Positions 56,347-61,535 of a stretch of 61,535 bases of DNA are shown in pieces. The notes beneath the pieces are model-generated. The model worked only from the letters and a program-made list of their open reading frames with translations, ran no database searches and was not told the origin of the DNA. Source of the stretch: a virus; the IMG/VR virus record IMGVR_UViG_3300035182_000178, positions 1 to 61,535 of that record. One strand, written 5' to 3'. Position numbers and translations under genes: made by a program. Numbering within the stretch: the first letter of the stretch is position 1; every line of letters begins with the position of its first letter.

Positions 56347-57681
56347 TTATCTCACGCTATGAAGGAATTCCGGCGGAAACGGGAAATCCTCAAAGAATGG
56401 GGTTGTTCGTTTGGAAGCATCGGAAGCGTGCTGAAGCGGAAGGGTTAGACGCTCAGCGACCTGATCAGCTTGTGCTTCGCCAGCATTGGCTCGGTATAGG
56501 GTGTAAAGATCGGCCACCTGCTCCTGAGAGAGACCCTTCATTGGATTATCTTGTCCGAAGCCTTTGGCGCTGGTCTTGACTTCGTATGGCGCGGCGTATG
56601 AAATACCCTTATCCAAAAGACCCTGTAGTGTGTCTCGTTTTTCCATGCTACGCATGATACGATTGGCGAAATCCGTATTGATCTGAGACAATTCCATCAT
56701 ATCGACAGGGTCTTCTTTGTGCGCATTCTGAATAATTCGCTGAATCCCTCGCCAATTGTCCTTACTCATACCGAGTTCGCCGTAAGTACGAAGCAGTTCC
56801 AACGGGTCTTTACCCTCAGAAAGATCGCGATAAACACCGGCTTTCATTAGGTACTTTTCAAACTGCGAGTCAATATTCTTGTCGTGGAGAATATCGCGCA
56901 TATATTCAGGCGTGGTGCCCCCGATCGCACCTTCAGCACCTTGTCCTAGATGGGTCAACTCGTGCGCCATCGCAGAGCGAACCCGTTGATCCGCCGCCAT
57001 TGGGTACTGACGGAAAAATTCTTGGTGCTCAGGTTTCAGGTGACCGACACCGTATCCGAGACCCATTTCATTCGCGCTGCGGGCGTAGAAACCTGTGCCG
57101 AGCGGTTCTGTCAGAGAATTTTCAAGTCGCGTGGCTGCGAGTTCAGGTTCATACGCCTTGAAAAATTTGTCAGGAATACGCCACTGATCCAAGAGAGGAA
57201 CGGGTTTCCCCCATTGCGTATTGCCTTTGCGCGGAAGCAGGTCTGCATCACCGACCTCGAACCAAGGTTTCCCATCAAATCCAGTATGGACGCGCAAGTC
57301 GCCTGAGTTGTGTTGATTGCGGTACTCTTGACCTGCTCGCTTGGCTTGAGAAGCGAACTCATGCTCCTTAGACAACGCGTCCAGGATCATGTTACTACCA
57401 ATTCGTTCTGCACCACGCATACCGACTAACACACCGAGCGCACCGCCGCCGAGTGCCTTGGTTCCAGCCAACTTGGACAATACACCCACGACTTTACTCG
57501 GGACACCTGTGCCGATAAGATCATCGGGAGACACCATCGGTTGCTCAAGCGCGTGACCACCTTTGCGCTCATAGTCAGACTGCCAAGTTTCTGACGGACG
57601 CGACATAACACTATCCCGCATTGGGTCATTGCGGTCTTTTGTGCGTCGTTGCGACCGAACATAGTCTTCAAGTGCGCCCAT
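56347..57681 (-). CDS. Polyvalent-type protein with zincin-like HELTH motif
   Basis: 444 residues. RSAMAHELTHLGQG carries an HExxH metallopeptidase signature near residue 240. A second conserved-looking stretch, YRANAGEAQADQVAERL near residue 410, matches the YRxxxGExxA pattern of large-polyvalent-protein-associated domains that accompany zincins and supplies an acidic third-ligand candidate. It lies directly after TerL. It could be a virion-borne protease, processing head proteins or acting in the host; neither is shown. Confidence 0.6.
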   Translation of the reverse strand: MGALEDYVRSQRRTKDRNDPMRDSVMSRPSETWQSDYERKGGHALEQPMVSPDDLIGTGVPSKVVGVLSKLAGTKALGGGALGVLVGMRGAERIGSNMILDALSKEHEFASQAKRAGQEYRNQHNSGDLRVHTGFDGKPWFEVGDADLLPRKGNTQWGKPVPLLDQWRIPDKFFKAYEPELAATRLENSLTEPLGTGFYARSANEMGLGYGVGHLKPEHQEFFRQYPMAADQRVRSAMAHELTHLGQGAEGAIGGTTPEYMRDILHDKNIDSQFEKYLMKAGVYRDLSEGKDPLELLRTYGELGMSKDNWRGIQRIIQNAHKEDPVDMMELSQINTDFANRIMRSMEKRDTLQGLLDKGISYAAPYEVKTSAKGFGQDNPMKGLSQEQVADLYTLYRANAGEAQADQVAERLTLPLQHASDASKRTTPFFEDFPFPPEFLHSVR

Positions 57682-57699
57682 TTTCTAAGCTCAAGTGGG

Positions 57700-57732
57700 T
57701 TAGGTGTAGGCCGCAGCCTACACCTAATTTTT
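57700..57732 (+). terminator. Perfect 12-bp hairpin with T-tract, plus-strand terminator
   Basis: TTAGGTGTAGGC-CGCA-GCCTACACCTAA followed by TTTTT on the plus strand, just downstream of TerL, whose operon runs on the minus strand. In plus orientation it is a textbook intrinsic terminator that would block antisense transcripts. In minus orientation it is a stable mRNA hairpin without a U-tract. Confidence 0.65.
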
Positions 57733-57736
57733 GAGT

Positions 57737-59239
57737 TTAGCAAGCGTAAGGGTTATGCCTCGTCCGAGGCGTATCGGCATACTCTTCGTCGTACTCAACA
57801 GGGTCAACAGAAAGAAATGACTGATCCCGAAGCAGAGCCAGTGTCTGTGTGAATGCATCGACTTGGTCATCGTGCAAACTATTCGGAAACATGCAGATTT
57901 CCGAAATAAATTCCGTCGCCCAAGTGCGAAACTCCCCCGGCACCTTCGTAGATTCCGGGATATAACAACGTTCATTCGCCACCAAATGCGAAACTGCATG
58001 AAGCCGTTGAATCTTATCCATCTTACCGGGGTTGTAAGACCGCACTGGAAGACCAGCTCGTCCCAAATCCTGGAGCAATGTGATGCCAGAACCCTTTTCT
58101 TCAATTAGAATCAGGTCGGCTGGCTGACCTTTGTCAAAGGGATCATTTGGATTACCGCCGTACCGAGTTGTTTTGAACTCATGCGTCACTTTTTCCCGCA
58201 AATCCGGATACTTGAGGTGATCAGTCCAACAATCGAGCAGCATCACACAGAAAGGTGAGTCAGATGTTGGTCTGAAAACGCCCCAAGTCTGGTGAGCAGT
58301 GGGATCGTTGTGTGTTTTTTCCGTGAAAGCCGTATCGTAAGACTGAATAATATAGTCAAAACGAGGCAATTCCTTGTTCGCAGGCCAAAGTTTGAACCAA
58401 GAACGCTTCACAATCCCCTGTTCTTCCAAGTTAAGTACTTCAGCGTGAATTTCTTGTCGTCCAAGGAGGGTTCCTTCATATTGAACGAGTTGTTGGAAGA
58501 AGGTGCCGGCCAGATTTGTCCTGTTTTCGTAGCTGGAACCCGTGGTCAACAAGATTCGACCTTCTATCGGTTTCCCTTTTTCCATGTCATTGATCTGTTG
58601 TTTGATCTTTTTGATGAATTCTTGGACCAACGGGACAGGTTTGGGTGTGGTTGTCACGATCACTTGCGGGTTGTGACCGAGTCGTAGACCGAACATCGCC
58701 ATGTCCCATGCACGTTGCATGATTTCAGGGCTACTAAAGCCAGCAAGTTCATCCAACCAGAGTGCATCGTGCTGTGGTCCACGGAGTCGCTCTGGCTCTT
58801 CTCCTGAGTACAATGACGCGATTGCTCCGTTTGACCAAGTGATTCTTCGCTTCGTCGGTTCGTAGATTGGCCGGTTCCATGGCGGAAACACATTGATAAT
58901 ACCAGACTCGCCTTCAACAATAACGTCTCGGAGGTCGGCCGTTGTCGGTGAAATGATGCCAATACGCTTCTTCCCACACTTCTCCACCCAGTGTCGAACT
59001 TTCTCGGCCCCAGTGCGAGTTTTGCCGAACCCTCGTCCAGCAAGAATTAACCAAAGGAACCAGTTCTGGTTTTCGATTCCCTCTAGCTGTTTGGGTCGTC
59101 CGTTAAACTCCCAGTCGTAGAGCAAGGCTTCCGCTTCTTGGTCTGTCAACTTTTGCAAGAACTCTATGCGAGCTTCTTCTGGGAGAAGATTTAGTCGCTC
59201 TTTCTTGGACAAGAGCTTGGTGTCTGGTTTATCACTCAT
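57737..59239 (-). CDS. terL: Terminase large subunit (TerL)
   Basis: 500 residues. Walker A is AGRGFGKT at 67-74, Walker B ALWLDE with the catalytic pair D163-E164, and coupling motif VIVTTTPKP near 194. The RNase-H-like nuclease domain shows SYDTAFTEK and, at the end, HDDQVDAF. It translocates DNA into the procapsid and cuts the concatemer. First gene of the long minus-strand late operon; TerS is 1.4 kb upstream with a plus-strand gene in between. Confidence 0.92.
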   Translation of the reverse strand: MSDKPDTKLLSKKERLNLLPEEARIEFLQKLTDQEAEALLYDWEFNGRPKQLEGIENQNWFLWLILAGRGFGKTRTGAEKVRHWVEKCGKKRIGIISPTTADLRDVIVEGESGIINVFPPWNRPIYEPTKRRITWSNGAIASLYSGEEPERLRGPQHDALWLDELAGFSSPEIMQRAWDMAMFGLRLGHNPQVIVTTTPKPVPLVQEFIKKIKQQINDMEKGKPIEGRILLTTGSSYENRTNLAGTFFQQLVQYEGTLLGRQEIHAEVLNLEEQGIVKRSWFKLWPANKELPRFDYIIQSYDTAFTEKTHNDPTAHQTWGVFRPTSDSPFCVMLLDCWTDHLKYPDLREKVTHEFKTTRYGGNPNDPFDKGQPADLILIEEKGSGITLLQDLGRAGLPVRSYNPGKMDKIQRLHAVSHLVANERCYIPESTKVPGEFRTWATEFISEICMFPNSLHDDQVDAFTQTLALLRDQSFLSVDPVEYDEEYADTPRTRHNPYAC

Positions 59240-59436
59240 GGGTCGTCACCCTTGGTTGGTTAGGAGCACACAGTGTAGCACGGGTTGGAGTAGGAAACTT
59301 GGTTGGTTGAGGGGAGTATGTAAATGGCATATGTAAATTTTTTGAACATTCAAAAATTTCGACTGCGGGTGAGTGGGCAGGGAGGCCGATGCACTCATCC
59401 AAATGGGGGTCTCTCGGTCATCAATCGACGAAGAAC

Positions 59437-59628
59437 GTTGTCCCGTTGTCCCGTTGTCCCGTTGTCCCGTTGTCCCGTTGCCCCGTTGTCCCGTTGCCCC
59501 GTTGCCCCGTTGCCCCGTTGTCCCGTTGCCCCGTTGTCCCGTTGCCCCGTTGTCCCGTTGCCCCGTTGTCCCGTTGTCCCGTTGTCCCGTTGCCCCGTTG
59601 CCCCGTTGCCCCGTTGCCCCGTTGCCCC
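59437..59628. repeat. 8-bp tandem array GTTGYCCC, 24 copies
   Basis: 24 perfectly phased copies of GTTGTCCC or GTTGCCCC, differing only at base 5 (T or C). The order of that base is TTTTTCTCCCTCTCTCTTTCCCCC. It lies between TerL and the 59823 gene. It could be a protein-binding array (packaging, partition or replication iterons) or a slippage-prone minisatellite. The unit is too short and lacks spacers, so it is not CRISPR. Confidence 0.95.
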
Positions 59629-59736
59629 ACGATCCGAGGTCAAGCGCCTGTCTCCGTTGTATGCATATGCACGGGAGGCATTAGCTAAACTTATGGGGCA
59701 ATAAAAATATTTATGGTACAGGTCACAAAAAAAGTA

Positions 59737-59764
59737 TTGCCACGGAAGGAAAGTGTGCTATAGT
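59737..59764 (+). promoter_or_regulatory. Sigma-70-like promoter for the 59823 gene
   Basis: TTGCCA (59737-59742), a 16-nt spacer and TATAGT (59759-59764). It shares GTATTGC and GGAAGG with the promoter at 788, suggesting a common class. The ATG is 58 nt downstream, with AAGGAG before it. Confidence 0.6.
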
Positions 59765-59822
59765 TCAGTCATGGTCAGCGCAGTGCTGGCCTCTCAACCA
59801 TACAGTCATAAGGAGCAAGACC

Positions 59823-60437
59823 ATGAAAGCCACTCTTAAGAATCTGCATGTTACCCGTGACCTGCTACTGTCTGCTGACTTCACTCGCGATATGCTACTG
59901 GAATTGTCCGTCGGCACTGGCGCATACACCATACAAGGTGCCACCCAAATGGCCGACGCCAAGATGAGCAGGCCGAGCAAGATCCTTGCCGGTCTGGACT
60001 ACCCGAAGCTGCGCACTGCCTTGATCCAGAAGTTCGAGGTGATGTACCCCGACTTCACCGAGAAAGGTTTCATGTACAATGAGCAGAATGTTGAAGAAGA
60101 CCTGGACATCGGGAAGGCTGGTGCCAACAACAAGCGCAAGTCTGGCGGTCGTGCCAGCTCTCTAAAAGGTGAGTATGAGGTTGTAAAGAAGTCCGGCAAT
60201 GCCGAGTCGGACGAAGGCAAGTGGGCTATTTGGCAACACGTCTGGGCGTGCAAGTCGTTCGAAGAATTCTTCGCCGTGGCACCTGTCAAGAGCATCACGA
60301 AAACTGGCCGCGTTATTACCGCCAGTAGCGAGATTCAGTGGGCGCTCAAGTCAGGTTGGATCAAACCGAAGGCCGCCGAACAACAGGCCGCCGAACAACA
60401 GGCCGCCGAACAACAGGGCGAGGACAGCGCCCAGTAA
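59823..60437 (+). CDS. Lone plus-strand protein sharing a domain with the 6072 gene product
   Basis: 204 residues, strong promoter, AAGGAG site and own terminator: a monocistronic gene embedded between TerL and TerS on the opposite strand. Residues 110-185 align with the C-terminal half of the protein at 6072-6560. The N-terminal part contains a Lys/Arg-rich stretch (GKAGANNKRKSGGRAS) that could bind nucleic acid. The C-terminus is three AAEQQ repeats encoded by a 15-bp tandem repeat. Regular codon use suggests high expression. Function unknown. Confidence 0.7.
   Translation: MKATLKNLHVTRDLLLSADFTRDMLLELSVGTGAYTIQGATQMADAKMSRPSKILAGLDYPKLRTALIQKFEVMYPDFTEKGFMYNEQNVEEDLDIGKAGANNKRKSGGRASSLKGEYEVVKKSGNAESDEGKWAIWQHVWACKSFEEFFAVAPVKSITKTGRVITASSEIQWALKSGWIKPKAAEQQAAEQQAAEQQGEDSAQ
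60372..60416 (+). repeat. 15-bp tandem repeat, three copies
   Basis: GCCGCCGAACAACAG repeated three times at the 3' end of the 59823 gene, giving AAEQQ x3. A probable slippage site with variable copy number. Confidence 0.85.
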
Positions 60438-60459
60438 CCCAGAACCAACCCACCACGCC

Positions 60460-60487
60460 AAAGGCCTCCCAGCTGGGAGGCCTTTTT
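60460..60487 (+). terminator. Terminator of the 59823 gene
   Basis: Stem AGGCCTCCC-AGCT-GGGAGGCCT followed by TTTT, 23 nt after the stop codon. Strong intrinsic terminator on the plus strand. Confidence 0.9.
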
Positions 60488-60501
60488 GCATTTGAGGGAC
60501 A

Positions 60502-60600
60502 GGCTTGCGTGGCGGAGCCATAGGCGCTCGTAGCAGCTTTGCCGCTACGCTGGTACTAGCTGGCGTATATTGGCGCCTTGGCGGCTCCGCCACGCAAGCC
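60502..60600. repeat. Large inverted repeat with internal hairpin (cruciform candidate)
   Basis: Outer arms: GGCTTGCGTGGCGGAGCC (60502-60519) pairs with 60583-60600. After a small bulge the pairing continues with AGGCGC/GCGCCT. Inside is a second hairpin, CGTAGC (60529-60534) with GCTACG (60544-60549). It lies between two converging terminators, so it belongs to no gene. Candidates are a packaging (pac/cos) recognition site, an origin or a structured RNA. Confidence 0.85.
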
Positions 60601-60640
60601 ACAGAGGTATTGCTATACGGTGCAGCCCGCACCAAAAACA

Positions 60641-60665
60641 AAAGGCCAGCATTATGCTGGCCTTT
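60641..60665 (-). terminator. Terminator of the terS gene
   Basis: Stem AAAGGCCAGCAT/ATGCTGGCCTTT; on the minus strand it is followed by TGTTTTTGG. It ends terS transcription 18 nt after the stop, so terS is not co-transcribed with terL. Confidence 0.85.
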
Positions 60666-60682
60666 GTCCGTGCAGAGTTCGC

Positions 60683-61165
60683 CTAAGGCAGTGGCGTACC
60701 CAGCGCCTGAGCAAGTTTATCACGGGCAGACACCACTTCCACCGGGCCACCGTCCTTGCCGGTGAGTTCTATGCCACTCGTTTCCTTCCACCCAGCCTGC
60801 GACTTGAGCCAGAACTTAGTCATGTCTGGGAATCGGCCCGAGGACGCCATTTCAAGCGCCTTACGGGCGACAACAAGGTTGCTGATCTTACCGGCAACTG
60901 ACAGTTCACGCGAATAGAATTGCTTGAGCAGTTTCTGGTCGATGTTGAGCACGAGGGCTATCTCGTCTGGCTTCAGGCCAAGCGCCGCCATAACACTGAC
61001 TTCACGCGACTGAGCAATAGAGAGGTTAAATCCAGGAGATCCACGCTCAGGTTTCGTGCTGATGCCGATCTCTTTCAGTTGCTGAGCGTACAGATCATCC
61101 AGACGTTTCTTCGTGGCCTCAGGAGAGTCAATCTCCGGCAGATTCAAGTCTTCCCAATTAAACAT
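60683..61165 (-). CDS. terS: Terminase small subunit (TerS) candidate
   Basis: 160 residues from 61165 (TTGGAG site; the in-frame TTG at 61177 is rejected). After an acidic start there is a DNA-binding-like helix-turn-helix, MAALGLKPDEIALVLNIDQ, near residue 65. A helical region follows with ARKALEMASSGRFPDMTKFW and KSQAGWKE, typical of small terminases that recognise the packaging site. Isolated on its own transcription unit beside the large inverted repeat, which may be its target. Confidence 0.75.
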   Translation of the reverse strand: MFNWEDLNLPEIDSPEATKKRLDDLYAQQLKEIGISTKPERGSPGFNLSIAQSREVSVMAALGLKPDEIALVLNIDQKLLKQFYSRELSVAGKISNLVVARKALEMASSGRFPDMTKFWLKSQAGWKETSGIELTGKDGGPVEVVSARDKLAQALGTPLP

Positions 61166-61535
61166 AATCGGCTCCAATCACCAATCAAATCAATATACAC
61201 ATACTACCATTCAACAATCAAAAAAAGCAAGATTCACGCGCACGCGCCAATGAACAGTTATCAAAAAATAGTTTTGAACCTCGTAAAAAAAGACCTGCTA
61301 TTCACTAGCAGCACAATACTATCCAAAATAAACACCAGATACCCTTACACAGCAATAACTTACAGCATAGTTCCCTGTTATAGCAGGTCGCCAATTTTTT
61401 AAAAAAAATTTTTTTTGTTTTTTCGAGCGTATATAGCTGCTAGTGCTGCTATGTAATTGTATCCAAAGGTAAAAAAACCTAATGGGTATCTGCTTGGCTA
61501 GCACTAGTTTGTAGCCACATTGCATAAATTTTTTA
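61166..61535. other. 370-bp AT-rich non-coding right end
   Basis: No supported gene. It holds copy 2 of the duplicated control element on the plus strand, an A8-T8 tract, and on the minus strand a GGGTATCTG box (near 61336) that faces terS. It is likely a divergent control region: plus strand toward the left-end early genes if the ends join, minus strand toward terS. Confidence 0.65.
61397..61505 (+). promoter_or_regulatory. Duplicated control element, copy 2 (faces rightward)
   Basis: A8-T8-G-T6, CGAGCGTATATAGCTGC, TAGTGCTGCTATGT, 28 nt, then TGGGTATCTGCT and GGCTAGC: the same blocks and spacing as copy 1 at 24970-25092, but on the opposite strand. If position 61535 joins position 1, it lies about 130 nt before the first plus-strand gene at 75 and would drive that early block. 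Confidence 0.75.

Larger units (their letters stand above)
59240..59822. other. 583-bp non-coding region upstream of TerL
   Basis: It contains the 8-bp tandem array (59437-59628) and a promoter for the plus-strand gene at 59823. The open frames crossing the array on both strands exist only because a repeated 8-bp unit without stops keeps every frame open; no ribosome site or start supports them. The TerL promoter is expected within 59240-59430, but I see no clear consensus. Confidence 0.7.

Noticed and set aside
59437-59628. CRISPR array
   Set aside because: Units are 8 bp and directly contiguous with no spacers, and there are no cas genes. The Cas4-like nuclease is an ordinary phage RecB-family enzyme.
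59324-59704. Overlapping RCPVVPL-type repeat proteins on both strands
   Set aside because: An 8-bp unit without stops keeps all frames open. No ribosome sites, and the same peptide repeats occur in several frames.
61319-61525. 68-codon minus-strand frame at the right end
   Set aside because: Crosses the A/T tracts of control element copy 2. Lys/Phe-rich by composition, without an RBS.
1-61535. Temperate phage
   Set aside because: No integrase, excisionase, partition system, CI-like repressor or attachment-site-like core found. The winged-helix candidate at 9315 alone is not enough.

Overview
The window looks like the complete, or nearly complete, genome of a tailed, double-stranded DNA bacteriophage (61.5 kb, about half G+C). 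It has the full set of packaging, capsid, tail, lysis and replication genes. I see no integrase, excisionase, CI-like repressor or RNA polymerase, so a lytic phage that uses host RNA polymerase is the simplest reading. Short-tailed (podovirus-like) morphology is inferred: there are adaptor and hub proteins and a run of large Gln/Ala/Gly-rich putative ejection proteins, but no recognisable tape measure, sheath or tail-tube gene. The host is unknown. The tail fibre C-terminus closely resembles the Major Tropism Determinant of Bordetella phage BPP-1, which weakly suggests a beta-proteobacterial host.

Layout. (1) 75-6560, plus strand: about 20 small, mostly unrecognised early-type genes (zinc-knuckle proteins, a DUF932 protein, tiny membrane peptides), closed by a bidirectional terminator at 6578-6602. 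(2) 24824 down to 6633, minus strand: nucleic-acid metabolism. In transcription order: SNF2-like helicase, DnaQ exonuclease, Gp49-family protein, putative ssDNA-binding protein, a tRNA-Thr gene, Cas4/RecB-like nuclease, AEP primase, UvrD-like helicase, a DNA-base-hypermodification protein (5-hmdU DNA kinase helical-domain type), a ThyA-family enzyme, HD 5'-deoxynucleotidase, DUF3310 (T7 gp1.7-like) protein, family-A DNA polymerase, dCTP deaminase, glycosyltransferase-like protein, radical SAM/SPASM protein and a VRR-NUC-type nuclease. (3) 24825-25272: non-coding, AT-rich, palindrome-rich control region. (4) 59239 down to 25273, minus strand: late genes. In transcription order: TerL, two polyvalent-type proteins, portal, lysis cassette, a set of virion-surface-like proteins, GroES-like protein, scaffold, capsid, adaptors, Mtd-like tail fibre, hub and putative ejection proteins. 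(5) 59240-61535: an 8-bp x 24 tandem array, one plus-strand gene, a large inverted repeat, an isolated TerS gene and a second copy of the AT-rich control element.

Most notable points. First, ThyA, dCTP deaminase, HD nucleotidase, DUF3310, the hypermodification protein, radical SAM protein and GT-like protein lie in one transcription unit, which suggests the phage replaces and then decorates thymidine in its DNA. Second, a control element of about 100 bp is present twice in opposite orientation. If the molecule is circular or circularly permuted, one copy faces each of the two early gene blocks. Third, the tail fibre carries a diversity-generating-retroelement-style lectin domain, but no reverse transcriptase is visible. 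Fourth, the packaging region contains a two-letter minisatellite and a large cruciform-forming repeat beside TerS.
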